A DNA stretch of 64,000 bases from Nocardioides xinjiangensis (GTDB lineage: Bacteria; Actinomycetota; Actinomycetes; Propionibacteriales; Nocardioidaceae). How positions within the stretch are numbered: position 1 is the stretch's first letter; each line of letters opens with the position of its first letter. The notes beneath the pieces were generated by a model. It was not told the DNA's origin. It did not search any database and saw nothing but the letters and a program-made list of their open reading frames with translations. The stretch lies in NCBI RefSeq assembly GCF_017916455.1, contig NZ_JAFMSY010000001.1, positions 1,905,977-1,969,976 of the forward strand, read 5' to 3'. Both the position numbers and the translations under genes were made by a program. Positions 33,461 to 42,166 of the stretch are shown one piece after another.

Positions 33461-34372
33461 TCAACCGAGGGGGGGTACGCCGAGCGCGATCAGGTCGCGC
33501 ATGACCTCCGCGGGCTCGTGCCGGAGCTCCCACGCCGAGCACTGCACGACGAGCAGACGGGCGCTGCCGAGCCGCCGGTTGCGACGTCGGTCGGACGTGG
33601 ACTGCTGGGGGTCGTCGTGGAAGCCGCCGTCGACCTCCAGCACCAGCACGCGTCCATCCGGCAGCAGCCACTCAGCGTCGGTGTAGCGCGTCCTGCCGCG
33701 GCTGTCGCGTCGCCTGTTCTGCGACCGAGGTGGCCGTACGCCGAAGTCCCGGCACGCTCTTCGCAGGTCGAGCTCGGCCATCGAGTGGGCGCCGTCGCTC
33801 ACCTCGGCGAGCAGAGCGCGCAGGTCGCGCGACCTGCGCAGTGGTGCCAGGCGGTCGATCCAGTCCACGAGCGCGTCGGCGGTCGTGAGGCGCTGCTGCA
33901 CCGTGGCGGCGACGGCACCGAGCGCCGTACGCAGGCGAGGTTCGTGCGCGGCGAACATGAGCACCGCGGGCTCGAGGCGGCACGCGGGCAGGTCGCCCGA
34001 CCCGAGCAGGACGTCGTAGGGCCGTCGGGTCCGGAAGAAGCGGTAGCCCGGCAGTGGCTCGAAGCTCAGGGGGTTGGCGACCAGGATCGTGATGTCGGCG
34101 CGCTCCCAGCGCGTCAACCCCCGCACGGCCGCCGCACTCAGCGCGCCGACCATCGCGCTGGGGCCGCCGTGGAGCACCCCCAGCCAGAGCGCCTGGTCGG
34201 GCGAGAGCGGGCCCGTCGTCGTGCTGACGACCTCACCGGACCGTACGGCCCAGCGACCGACGCGCAGGTGGTTGCGGACCTCGCCGCGCGACACCCCGAG
34301 CTCGCGCAGCTGCCGGTGGCTCAGCAGGCCCGCCTGCGACCGTGCGAGCTCCGTCCAGCGAGCGTCCCCCAT
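33461..34372 (-). CDS. AbiEi-like / DUF559-type endonuclease-fold protein
   Basis: 303 residues. The N-terminus (ELARSQAGLLSHRQLRELGVSRGEVRNHLRVGRWAV) is an AbiEi-antitoxin-like winged helix. The middle is helical. The C-terminal ~100 residues are a Vsr/DUF559 endonuclease fold: RYTDAEWLLPDGRVLVLEVDGGFH, then RRRNRRLGSARLLVVQCSAWEL. The D...E-x-D core is present. Many copies of this family occur in Nocardioides-like genomes. Cellular role unknown; DNA repair or mobile-gene-like behaviour is inferred. It is flanked by inverted copies of an intergenic repeat. Confidence 0.75.
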   Translation of the reverse strand: MGDARWTELARSQAGLLSHRQLRELGVSRGEVRNHLRVGRWAVRSGEVVSTTTGPLSPDQALWLGVLHGGPSAMVGALSAAAVRGLTRWERADITILVANPLSFEPLPGYRFFRTRRPYDVLLGSGDLPACRLEPAVLMFAAHEPRLRTALGAVAATVQQRLTTADALVDWIDRLAPLRRSRDLRALLAEVSDGAHSMAELDLRRACRDFGVRPPRSQNRRRDSRGRTRYTDAEWLLPDGRVLVLEVDGGFHDDPQQSTSDRRRNRRLGSARLLVVQCSAWELRHEPAEVMRDLIALGVPPLG

Positions 34373-34436
34373 CGGCGCAGTCTGCGCCGGCGCGGCGGTC
34401 CTCCGCGCGGCTCGTCCACAGGCGTCGGGGGTCGCG

Positions 34437-34485
34437 TGCGCACTGACGCGGCGACTACTACCGCGGGAGCACTCGACCGCGGCCG
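34437..34485 (-). repeat. Intergenic repeat, copy B
   Basis: Reverse complement of copy A at 33356-33403: on the minus strand it reads GGTCGAGTGC, CGGTAGTAGTCGCCGCG, GTGCGCAC. It lies between the DUF559-type gene and the LacI-family gene. Confidence 0.65.
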
Positions 34486-34489
34486 TCGG

Positions 34490-35530
34490 TCAGCCCAGGG
34501 TGGAGACGCGGGCGATCAGCTCGGGGGTGAACTCGACCTGCTGGTGCTCGTGGTCGGGGTTGTTGACCTCGTCGATGAGCAGGTCGGCGGCGGTGCGGCC
34601 CAGCGCCTGGCGCGGCTGGCGCACGGAGGTGAGGGGCACGGCGGCGCCCGCGGCGAAGGCGATGTCGTCGTAGCCGACGATGGCGAGGTCCTGCGGGACC
34701 CGCTGCCCGGTGGAGATCACCTGCTGCAGCAGCCCGAGGGCGACCAGGTCGTTGGCGCAGAAGACGGCGGTGGGCCGGGCCCGCTTGGGAAGCCCCGCCA
34801 GCCGCTCGCCGGCCACGCGACCCTCCTCCACCGACAGCGCCTCGGTCTGCACGTGGATGAGGTCGGTGTCGCGGTGGCCGGCGTCCCGCCACGCATCGCA
34901 CGCGCCCTCGTAGCGCTCCCGCACCTGGCCGATCGAGACGGGGCCGCCGACGTACGCGACGCGGGTGTGGCCGCGATCGACGAGGTGCTCGATGGCCATG
35001 CGTCCGCCGAGCCGGTCGTCGACGGTGACCGAGCAGAACGAGCCGGAAGTGGTGGCGCGGTCGACGATCACCACGGGCGTGCCCTGCAGCGTGATGCGCT
35101 CCAGCTCCGCCGACTCCGGGTCGACCGGCGTGATGAGGATGCCGTCGACCCGCTGCTGCTGCAGGTGCTCGAGGTGGGCCCGCTCGCGGGCGTCGCGCCC
35201 GTCGCTGTTGCACAGGAACAGGGACAGGTCGGCCTTCTCGGCAGCCAGCTCGATGCCCCGGGCGACGTCGGTGAAGAACGGGTTGGTGGCGTCGAGCATC
35301 ACGTAGGCGAAGGTGTTGCTGCGTCCCATCCGCAGCTGGCGCGCGGTCTCGTTGAGCACGAAGCCGAGCTCGGTCATCGCGCGCTCGACGCGCTCGCGGG
35401 TCCCGGCGCTGACGCGGTCGGGACGGTTGAGCACGTTGGACACCGTGCCGAGGGAGACCTGCGCGCGCTCCGCGACGTCCTTCACGGACGGGCGGCGCGC
35501 GTTGCGGGGCGTGGCGCTGCGCTTCGACAT
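34490..35530 (-). CDS. LacI-family regulator of the rhamnose locus
   Basis: 346 residues. The LacI HTH (VKDVAERAQVSLGTVSNVLNRPDRVS, about 16-41) and hinge helix (NETARQLRMGRSNT) precede a periplasmic-binding-like effector domain (YVMLDATNPFFTDVARGIE, IDRATTSGSF region, VFCANDLVALGLL). It is divergent from the ABC transporter gene with two LacI-type palindromes in the 151-base gap, so it most likely represses the rhamnose operon until rhamnose or an intermediate binds. The effector is inferred from the neighbours. Confidence 0.9.
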   Translation of the reverse strand: MSKRSATPRNARRPSVKDVAERAQVSLGTVSNVLNRPDRVSAGTRERVERAMTELGFVLNETARQLRMGRSNTFAYVMLDATNPFFTDVARGIELAAEKADLSLFLCNSDGRDARERAHLEHLQQQRVDGILITPVDPESAELERITLQGTPVVIVDRATTSGSFCSVTVDDRLGGRMAIEHLVDRGHTRVAYVGGPVSIGQVRERYEGACDAWRDAGHRDTDLIHVQTEALSVEEGRVAGERLAGLPKRARPTAVFCANDLVALGLLQQVISTGQRVPQDLAIVGYDDIAFAAGAAVPLTSVRQPRQALGRTAADLLIDEVNNPDHEHQQVEFTPELIARVSTLG

Positions 35531-35584
35531 CGGGCTCCTCGGCCTCAGGGGACCTCCGGAGAGTAGTGGACGGGGGGTGAGGAG

Positions 35585-35667
35585 TGAAACGTCACAGAAA
35601 AGTTCGGTCGGTGCTTGACGGATGTGATGGCCGCCACTTACGGTCTATCCCGTTCTGAAACCTTTCA
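35585..35667 (+). promoter_or_regulatory. Rhamnose operon promoter and LacI operators
   Basis: TTGACG at 35615-35620 and TACGGT at 35639-35644 (18-base spacing) make a plausible promoter. A perfect LacI-type operator, TGAAA-CC-TTTCA, lies at 35656-35667 just downstream, where binding would block transcription. A second imperfect site (TGAAACGTCACA) starts at 35585 and could serve the divergent regulator gene. Confidence 0.6.
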
Positions 35668-35681
35668 ATGCAAGGACGCCC

Positions 35682-37199
35682 ATGCCCGCCACCTCCACCG
35701 CCGCACCGGTGCTCGAGCTGCGCGACGTCTCCAAGTCGTTCGGTCCCGTGGTCGCCCTCCGCGCCGGCAGCCTCGCCGTGGACGCGGGCTCGATCCACGC
35801 GCTCATCGGTGAGAACGGCGCCGGCAAGTCCACCCTCGTCAAGGTCGTCGCCGGCGTCCACCGCCGCGACTCCGGCGTGTTCCGGCTGGGCGGGGAGGCG
35901 GTCGACTTCGGCTCGACGGCCGAGTCCAAGCAGGCCGGTGTCGCGGTCATCTACCAGGAGCCGACGCTCTTCCCGGACCTCTCGGTCACCGAGAACATCT
36001 TCATGGGCCGCCAGATCCTCGCCCGCGGCCGCCGCGTCGACCGCCAGGCGATGTACGCCGAGGCGGAGCGGCTCTTCGAGCGCCTCGGGGTGCGGATCGA
36101 CCCCCGCCGGCCGGCCGAGGGGCTCTCCATCGCCGACCAGCAGATCATCGAGATCGCCAAGGCCATCTCGCTCGACGCGCGGCTGCTGGTGATGGACGAG
36201 CCGACCGCCGCGCTGAGCGGGGTCGAGGTCGACCGGCTGTTCGCCGTCGCTCGGAGCCTGCGCGACGAGGGTCGTGCCCTCGTCTTCATCTCCCACCGCT
36301 TCGACGAGGTGTTCGCGCTGTGCGACACGGTCACCGTGATGCGTGACGGCTCCTACGTCGACACCCGGCGCATCGACGCGACGACGCCGTCCGAGCTGGT
36401 CTCCCTCATGGTCGGCCGCGACGTCGACGAGCTGTTCCCGAAGGTCGCCGCCGAGATCGGCGAGCCGGTGCTGCAGGTCCGCGGGCTCAGCCGCGCGGGC
36501 GTCTTCCACGACATCGACCTCGAGGTCCGCGCCGGCGAGATCGTCGGCCTGGCCGGGCTGGTCGGTGCGGGACGCAGCGAGGTGGCCCGGGCCGTCTTCG
36601 GGGTCGACGCCTACGACTCCGGCTCCGTGACCATGAGCGGCAAGACGGTGCGACCGCGTGACCCGCGGTCGGCGATCCGCGCCGGCATGGCGTTCATCCC
36701 CGAGGACCGCCGCAAGCAGGGCCTCGTCATCGACTCCTCCGTGACCCGCAACGTCGCCGGCGTCATCCGCCGCAGCATCGCCAAGGCCGGCCTGCTGACG
36801 GGTGCGATGGAGAACCGTGCGGCCGGCCCCTGGGCCGGGCGCCTCGAGGTCAAGACCAGCGCGCTCGACATGAACGCCGCCACCATGAGCGGCGGCAACC
36901 AGCAGAAGGTCGTCATCGCGAAGTGGCTGGCCACCGACCCCAAGCTGCTGATCATCGACGAGCCCACCCGCGGCATCGACGTCGGCACCAAGGCCGAGGT
37001 GCACCGCCTGCTGTCCGAGCTGGCGGGCCAGGGCCTCGCCATCTTGATGATCTCCTCCGAGCTCCCCGAGGTCCTCGGCATGGCCGACCGCGTCGTCGTG
37101 CTGTGCGAGGGACGCATCACCGCGGAGCTCGACCGCGCCGAGGCCACCCCCGAGGCCGTCATGCACGCCGCCACCCACCACCTGGAGGACGCCCGATGA
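35682..37199 (+). CDS. rhaT: Sugar ABC transporter ATP-binding protein (rhamnose)
   Basis: 505 residues with two ABC domains, as usual for carbohydrate (CUT2) importers. The first has Walker A GENGAGKST (about 44-52), Walker B LLVMDEPTAALS and IADQQIIEIAKA. The second has a degenerate Walker A (GLVGAGRSE), signature MSGGNQQKV and LLIIDEPTRGID. It energises uptake through the two permeases that follow. Specificity for L-rhamnose is inferred from the catabolic genes. AAGGA precedes the ATG. It overlaps the next gene by ATGA. Confidence 0.9.
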   Translation: MPATSTAAPVLELRDVSKSFGPVVALRAGSLAVDAGSIHALIGENGAGKSTLVKVVAGVHRRDSGVFRLGGEAVDFGSTAESKQAGVAVIYQEPTLFPDLSVTENIFMGRQILARGRRVDRQAMYAEAERLFERLGVRIDPRRPAEGLSIADQQIIEIAKAISLDARLLVMDEPTAALSGVEVDRLFAVARSLRDEGRALVFISHRFDEVFALCDTVTVMRDGSYVDTRRIDATTPSELVSLMVGRDVDELFPKVAAEIGEPVLQVRGLSRAGVFHDIDLEVRAGEIVGLAGLVGAGRSEVARAVFGVDAYDSGSVTMSGKTVRPRDPRSAIRAGMAFIPEDRRKQGLVIDSSVTRNVAGVIRRSIAKAGLLTGAMENRAAGPWAGRLEVKTSALDMNAATMSGGNQQKVVIAKWLATDPKLLIIDEPTRGIDVGTKAEVHRLLSELAGQGLAILMISSELPEVLGMADRVVVLCEGRITAELDRAEATPEAVMHAATHHLEDAR

Positions 37200-38275
37200 G
37201 CCACACCGACGTCGAGCGCCCCGAGACCGCGGACGTGCCCGCCGGCGAGGCGCTGCTGGTCGAGCCGAGCCGCCTGTCGCCGACGCGCCGAGCGGTCACG
37301 ACCGTCCTCCGCTCGCGCGAGCTGTCGATCTTCCTGGTGCTGGTGGCCGTCGTGGTCCTCGCGACCAGCAAGAACAACGGCTTCCTGTTCAGCGCCGACG
37401 GCTGGCGCAACTTCCTGCTCAACCCGTCGATCCTGCTGCTGCTGGCCGTGGGCCAGGCGGTCGTGATCATCACCCGCAACGTCGACCTCTCGGTCGGATC
37501 GGTGATGGCGCTGACCGCCTACCTCACCGGACGGCTGTTCATCGAGCAGCCCAACCTCCCGATCGTCGCGGTGCTGGCGGCGTGCCTGCTCCTCGGCGCC
37601 GTCCTCGGCTTCGTCAACGGCGCGCTGGTCGCGTACGGCGGCGTACCGGCCCTCGTGATCACCCTCGGCACGCTCTACATCTACCGCGGCATCATGCTCA
37701 CCTGGGCCGGCAGCGACCGGATCAACGCCGGCGACCTGCCGCGCGAGTTTCTCCAGCTGGGCACCCGGTCCGTGCTCGGGGTGCCGCTGCTGACGATCCT
37801 CGCGCTGGTCGTCCTGGCCGCGGTCGGCTACTACCTCCACACCGCACGCGGTGGCCGCGAGCTCTACGCGATCGGCTCCGACCCCGACGCCGCCGTGCTC
37901 TACGGCCTGCCCGTGCGCCGCCGGCTCCTCGCCGCGTTCGTCCTCAGCGGTGCGCTGGCGGGCCTCGCCGGCGCCCTCTACACCGCCCGCTACGGCACGG
38001 TCAGCTCGAGCGTCGGCAGCGGCATCGAGCTGCAGGCGGTCGCCGCGGCGGTCATCGGCGGCATCGCGATCTTCGGCGGCAGCGGCACGGTGTGGGGCGC
38101 GGCGATCGGCGCCTTCCTGCTCGTCACCATCAACCGGGCCCTGCCCAGCCTCGGCATCGAGGACTTCTGGCAGCGCGCCGTGGTCGGTGCGCTCATCCTC
38201 GGCGCGATCGTCCTCGACCGCGTCCTCGCCCGCCGACAAGCACGCAAGCTCGCCGAATCGAGGGACCACTCATGA
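37196..38275 (+). CDS. rhaP: Sugar ABC transporter permease 1 (rhamnose)
   Basis: 359 residues, a CUT2-type permease with about nine membrane segments after a hydrophilic N-terminus of ~40 residues. Typical family blocks: GQAVVIITRNVDLSVGSVMAL, PALVITLGTLYIYRGI, GGRELYAIGSDPDAAVLYG and GIAIFGGSGTVWGA. It pairs with the permease at 38272-39351 to form the transmembrane channel. Overlaps both neighbours by ATGA. Confidence 0.9.
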   Translation: MSHTDVERPETADVPAGEALLVEPSRLSPTRRAVTTVLRSRELSIFLVLVAVVVLATSKNNGFLFSADGWRNFLLNPSILLLLAVGQAVVIITRNVDLSVGSVMALTAYLTGRLFIEQPNLPIVAVLAACLLLGAVLGFVNGALVAYGGVPALVITLGTLYIYRGIMLTWAGSDRINAGDLPREFLQLGTRSVLGVPLLTILALVVLAAVGYYLHTARGGRELYAIGSDPDAAVLYGLPVRRRLLAAFVLSGALAGLAGALYTARYGTVSSSVGSGIELQAVAAAVIGGIAIFGGSGTVWGAAIGAFLLVTINRALPSLGIEDFWQRAVVGALILGAIVLDRVLARRQARKLAESRDHS

Positions 38276-39351
38276 GCACCGCGACCCAGGCTCCGGCTGC
38301 GCCGACCCGCACGTACGCCGACTACTCGGCGCCGCTGTGGAAGCGCCTGCTGCTGACCCGCGAGACCGCCGTCATCGCGCTGACCGTCGCGGTCTTCGTC
38401 TACGCGACGCTCAACGTGGAGAACTTCGACGGTCCGCTGACCGTGAAGTTCCTGCTCCAGGACATCGCGCCCATCCTGCTGATCGCCCTGCCGATGACGC
38501 TGATCATCATCACCGGCGAGATCGACCTGTCGGTCGCCAGCATCATGGGCCTGAGCAGCGTGCTGCTCGGCGTCTTCCACGACAGCGGCATGTCGATCCC
38601 GGCCGCCGCGGCCCTCGCCCTGCTGGCCGGGCTCGCGTGCGGCGCCCTGAACGGCTTCCTCATCGCCTACGTCGGACTGCCGTCGTTGGCCGTCACCATC
38701 GGCACGCTCGCGCTCTTCCGCGGCATCGCGGTCGGCCTGCTGGGCACCACCGCCATCACCCAGTTCACGGACACGTGGGCCGACCTCGCCACCGACACGA
38801 TCGGCGAGACGCGCATTCCCCTGGTGATGATCCCGTTCGCGGTGCTCGCGATCGCGTTCACGGTGCTGCTGCACTTCTCCACCTTCGGCCGCGGCGTCTA
38901 CGAGATCGGGCTCAACGACGAGGCGGCGCACTTCACCGGCGTCGACGTCGCCCGGACGAAGTTCATCCTCTTCGTCCTCTCCGGCGTGGTGTCGGCCTTC
39001 GCCGGCATCTACTTCACGCTGCGCTACGGCTCGGCCCGCGGCGACAACGCCACCGGGTACGAGCTGCAGGTGATCGCCGCGGTGCTCCTGGGCGGCGTCT
39101 CGATCTTCGGCGGCCGCGGCCGGCTGCACGGCGTGCTCGCCGGCGTCGTGCTGATCGGCGTCATCTCCAGCGCCCTGCGCCTGGAGTCCGTGACGGTCAA
39201 CGTCACCAACATCATCGTCGGGCTGCTGCTCGTGGCCTCGGTGGTGCTCCCCAGCGTCCTTGGGTGGGCCGGCTCGCGGCTGCCCCGCAAGGCATCAGCG
39301 GATCCTGCGGGACCGCGCCCCGACAAGGACGCGGCGACCGCCGGCGTCTGA
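38272..39351 (+). CDS. rhaQ: Sugar ABC transporter permease 2 (rhamnose)
   Basis: 359 residues, second CUT2 permease, clearly a paralogue of the first: LPMTLIIITGEIDLSVASIMG, PSLAVTIGTLALFRGIAVG, GRGVYEIGLNDEAAHFTG and GGVSIFGGRGRLHG. The C-terminal ~25 residues are hydrophilic. The pairing of two different permeases of equal length is typical of rhamnose transporters and autoinducer-2-like systems. Confidence 0.9.
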   Translation: MSTATQAPAAPTRTYADYSAPLWKRLLLTRETAVIALTVAVFVYATLNVENFDGPLTVKFLLQDIAPILLIALPMTLIIITGEIDLSVASIMGLSSVLLGVFHDSGMSIPAAAALALLAGLACGALNGFLIAYVGLPSLAVTIGTLALFRGIAVGLLGTTAITQFTDTWADLATDTIGETRIPLVMIPFAVLAIAFTVLLHFSTFGRGVYEIGLNDEAAHFTGVDVARTKFILFVLSGVVSAFAGIYFTLRYGSARGDNATGYELQVIAAVLLGGVSIFGGRGRLHGVLAGVVLIGVISSALRLESVTVNVTNIIVGLLLVASVVLPSVLGWAGSRLPRKASADPAGPRPDKDAATAGV

Positions 39352-39372
39352 ACACTCGAAAGGTAGGACCAG

Positions 39373-40419
39373 ATGAAGTTCCAGAAGAGGCGGACCACCG
39401 CACTTGCGGCGCTTGCCCTGACGGCGACGTTCGCCTTCGCCGGCTGCGGCAGTGACGACGGCGGCAACGGCGGCTCGTCCGGGTCCGGCAGCGAAGGTGG
39501 CGACCTGAGCATCACGATGCTGCCGAAGAACCTCGGCAACCCGTACTTCGACACCAGCACCGACGGCGCCGAGGCGGCCGCGGAGGAGATCGGCGCCGAG
39601 CTGGAGGAGGTCGGCCCGGAGACCGCCAGCCCCGACGCCCAGGTGTCCTACATCAACACCGTCGCCCAGCAGGGGCAGGACGCCCTGATCCTCTCGGCCA
39701 ACGACCCCGAGGCGCTGTGCGACGCGCTCGAGGAGGCCCGCAGCGCCGACGTCAAGATCGTCACCTTCGACGCCGACACCAACCCCGAGTGCCGCGACCT
39801 GTTCGTCAACCAGGCCACCGCCGAGGGCATCGCCGCCAAGCAGCTCGAGCTGATCTCGGAGCAGATCGGCGGCGAGGGCGAGATCGCCATCCTGTCGGCC
39901 GCCGCCAACGCGACGAACCAGAACGCGTGGATCGAGATGATGGAGACCGAGCTCGCCGAGAACCCCGACTACGCGAACATCGAGCTGGTCGACACGGTCT
40001 ACGGCGACGACGACGACCAGAAGTCGTTCGACCAGACCGAGGCGCTGCTGCAGAACCACCCCGACCTCAAGGGCATCATCAGCCCGACCACGGTCGGCAT
40101 CGCCGCCGCGGCCCGCTACCTCTCCGACAGTGAGTACAAGGGCAAGGTCGCGCTGACCGGTCTCGGCACCCCGAACCAGATGCGCGAGTACGTCGAGAAC
40201 GGCACGGTCGAGGCGTTCGCGCTGTGGAACCCGGGTGACCTCGGTGCCCTCGCGACGTACGCCGCGGCCGCGCTGGCCAACGGCGACATCTCCGGCGAGG
40301 AGGGCGACACCTTCGAGGCCGGCGACCTGGGTGAGTTCGAGGTCGACGCCGACGGCGTCGTCCTGCTGGGCGAGCCGTTCACCTTCAACGCCGACAACAT
40401 CGGGGACTTCGACTTCTGA
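39373..40419 (+). CDS. rhaS: Sugar ABC transporter substrate-binding lipoprotein (rhamnose)
   Basis: 348 residues. A lipoprotein signal (MKFQKRRTTALAALALTATF, lipobox FAGC, Cys at about 25) is followed by a Gly/Ser linker and a type I periplasmic-binding fold (LSITMLPKNLGNPYFDTSTDGAEAAA, IVTFDADTNPECRDLFVNQ, LGTPNQMREYVENGTVEAFALWN). It captures the sugar outside the membrane and feeds the two permeases. A strong hairpin follows the stop, which would raise its expression relative to downstream genes. Confidence 0.9.
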   Translation: MKFQKRRTTALAALALTATFAFAGCGSDDGGNGGSSGSGSEGGDLSITMLPKNLGNPYFDTSTDGAEAAAEEIGAELEEVGPETASPDAQVSYINTVAQQGQDALILSANDPEALCDALEEARSADVKIVTFDADTNPECRDLFVNQATAEGIAAKQLELISEQIGGEGEIAILSAAANATNQNAWIEMMETELAENPDYANIELVDTVYGDDDDQKSFDQTEALLQNHPDLKGIISPTTVGIAAAARYLSDSEYKGKVALTGLGTPNQMREYVENGTVEAFALWNPGDLGALATYAAAALANGDISGEEGDTFEAGDLGEFEVDADGVVLLGEPFTFNADNIGDFDF

Positions 40420-40434
40420 GTCGGACCCCCGGGC

Positions 40435-40469
40435 CCGGACGCCCGCCCGCGCGACGAGCGGGCGTCCGG
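40435..40469 (+). terminator. Hairpin between transport and catabolic genes
   Basis: A perfect 12-bp stem (CCGGACGCCCGC at 40435-40446 with its complement at 40458-40469) and an 11-base loop. It has no T tract, so it probably acts as a partial terminator or stabilises the transporter mRNA, with read-through into the mutarotase gene. Confidence 0.65.
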
Positions 40470-40499
40470 TCCCCACGGCCAACCGGGAAGGACCACGCG

Positions 40500-40919
40500 A
40501 TGCATCGCGTCTGCTTCACCCTCCAGGTCCGACGGGACCGGATGGAGGAGTACGCCGAGCGGCACGCGGCCGTGTGGCCCGACATGCTCCGCGCCCTCGC
40601 CGACACCGGCTGGCACAACTACTCCCTCTTCCTGCGCGAGGACGGCCTGCTCGTCGGCTACCTCGAGACACCGGACCTCGTTGCCGCCCAGGAGGGCATG
40701 GCGCGCACGGACGTCAACGCCCGGTGGCAGGCCGAGATGGCCGAGTTCTTCGAGGACCTCGACCTTCCCCCAGACCAGGGCTTCTGGCAGCTCCGCGAGG
40801 TCTTCCACCTCGAGGACCAGCTCGCCGCCCTCGACTCCCGACCCGACTCGGCCACCCGACCCGAGGACTCCACCCGTACGAGCTCCACCACGAGCTCCAC
40901 TTCCAGCCAGGACCAGTGA
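40500..40919 (+). CDS. rhaM: L-rhamnose mutarotase
   Basis: 139 residues. MHRVCFTLQVRRDRMEEYAERHAAVWPDML and TGWHNYSLFLREDGLLVGYLE match the family, with the conserved His and Tyr positions and the W-Q-A-E-M motif (NARWQAEMAEFF). It interconverts alpha and beta L-rhamnose so the isomerase has its preferred anomer. The last ~25 residues are a Ser/Thr-rich tail not needed by the fold. The stop overlaps the isomerase start by one base. Confidence 0.95.
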   Translation: MHRVCFTLQVRRDRMEEYAERHAAVWPDMLRALADTGWHNYSLFLREDGLLVGYLETPDLVAAQEGMARTDVNARWQAEMAEFFEDLDLPPDQGFWQLREVFHLEDQLAALDSRPDSATRPEDSTRTSSTTSSTSSQDQ

Positions 40920-42097
40920 TGACTTCCTTCTCCCAGATCAGCGACCGGCTCGGCGACCTCGCCATCGAGGTCCCGTCCTGGGCCTACGGCAACTCCGGCA
41001 CCCGCTTCAAGGTGTTCGGCTCGCCGGGCACCCCCCGCAGCGTCGAGGAGAAGATCGCCGACGCGGCCGCCGTGCACCGCTTCACCGGCCTCGCGCCGAC
41101 CGTCGCGCTGCACATCCCGTGGGACAAGGTCGACGACTACGCGGCCCTCTCGGCGTACGCCAAGGAGCAGGGCGTCGCGCTGGGCACCATCAACTCGAAC
41201 ACGTTCCAGGACGACGACTACAAGCTCGGCGCGCTCACGCACACCGACCCGCGGGTGCGCCAGAAGGCCATCGACCACCACTTCGAGTGCATCGAGATCA
41301 TGAACCGGACCGGGTCGCGCGACCTGAAGATCTGGCTGGCCGAGGGCACGAACTACCCGGGCCAGGGCGACATGCGCGCCCGGCAGGACCGGCTGGCCGA
41401 GGGCCTGCGCACGATCTACGACCAGCTCTCCGAGGACCAGCGCCTGGTGCTGGAGTACAAGTTCTTCGAGCCGGCGTTCTACCACACCGACGTCCCGGAC
41501 TGGGGCACGTCGTACGCCCACGTGGCCGCCCTCGGCGAGCGCGCCCTGGTGTGCCTCGACACCGGCCACCACGCGCCGGGCACGAACATCGAGTTCATCG
41601 TGGCGCAGCTGCTGCGGCTCGGGAAGCTCGGCTCGTTCGACTTCAACAGCCGCTTCTACGCCGACGACGACCTGATCGTCGGTGCCGCCGACCCGTTCCA
41701 GCTGTTCCGCATCATGGTCGAGGTCATCCGCGGCGGCGGCTTCGGCGCCAAGGCCGACGGCAGCCCCAACGACGTGGCGCTGATGCTCGACCAGTGCCAC
41801 AACATCGAGGACAAGATCCCCGGCCAGATCCGCTCGGTGCTCAACGTGCAGGAGATGACCGCCCGCGCCCTGCTCCTCGACACCGAGGCGCTCGACGCGG
41901 CGCGCTCGGCCGGCGACGTGCTGCTCGCCAACCAGGTCTTCATGGACGCGTTCTACACCGACGTCCGCGCCGACCTGGCGGCGTGGCGCGAGGAGCGTGG
42001 CCTGCCCGCCGACCCGATGCGCAGCTACCTCGAGTCCGGCTACCAGCAGCAGATCGAGGCCGACCGCGTCGGCGGCTCGCAGCTCAGCTGGAACTGA
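40919..42097 (+). CDS. rhaI: L-rhamnose isomerase
   Basis: 392 residues of the RhaI type (TIM barrel, Pseudomonas stutzeri-like), not the E. coli RhaA type. Metal ligands are in LEYKFFEPAFYHTD (Glu), LDTGHHAPGTN (Asp and His), FDFNSRFYADDD (Asp). It converts L-rhamnose to L-rhamnulose. The N-terminal IPWDKVDDYAAL and GTINSNTFQDDDYKLGALTHTD are typical. It lies between the mutarotase and the bifunctional aldolase. Confidence 0.95.
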   Translation: MTSFSQISDRLGDLAIEVPSWAYGNSGTRFKVFGSPGTPRSVEEKIADAAAVHRFTGLAPTVALHIPWDKVDDYAALSAYAKEQGVALGTINSNTFQDDDYKLGALTHTDPRVRQKAIDHHFECIEIMNRTGSRDLKIWLAEGTNYPGQGDMRARQDRLAEGLRTIYDQLSEDQRLVLEYKFFEPAFYHTDVPDWGTSYAHVAALGERALVCLDTGHHAPGTNIEFIVAQLLRLGKLGSFDFNSRFYADDDLIVGAADPFQLFRIMVEVIRGGGFGAKADGSPNDVALMLDQCHNIEDKIPGQIRSVLNVQEMTARALLLDTEALDAARSAGDVLLANQVFMDAFYTDVRADLAAWREERGLPADPMRSYLESGYQQQIEADRVGGSQLSWN

Positions 42098-42102
42098 CCC
42101 CC

Positions 42103-42152
42103 ACCCGATCGACCCGACCCCGATCGACCCGACCCCGATCGACCCCGATCCG
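42103..42152 (+). repeat. Short tandem repeat upstream of the aldolase gene
   Basis: About 2.7 copies of a 16-base unit (CCGATCGACCCGACCC) immediately before the ribosome binding site of the next gene. The copy number probably varies between strains and could alter spacing or mRNA structure. Confidence 0.7.
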
Positions 42153-42166
42153 AAGGAACCCGCACC

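Noticed and set aside
36611..38269. Minus-strand open frame of 552 codons
   Set aside because: Antisense to the transporter ATPase and permease genes, which are unambiguous.
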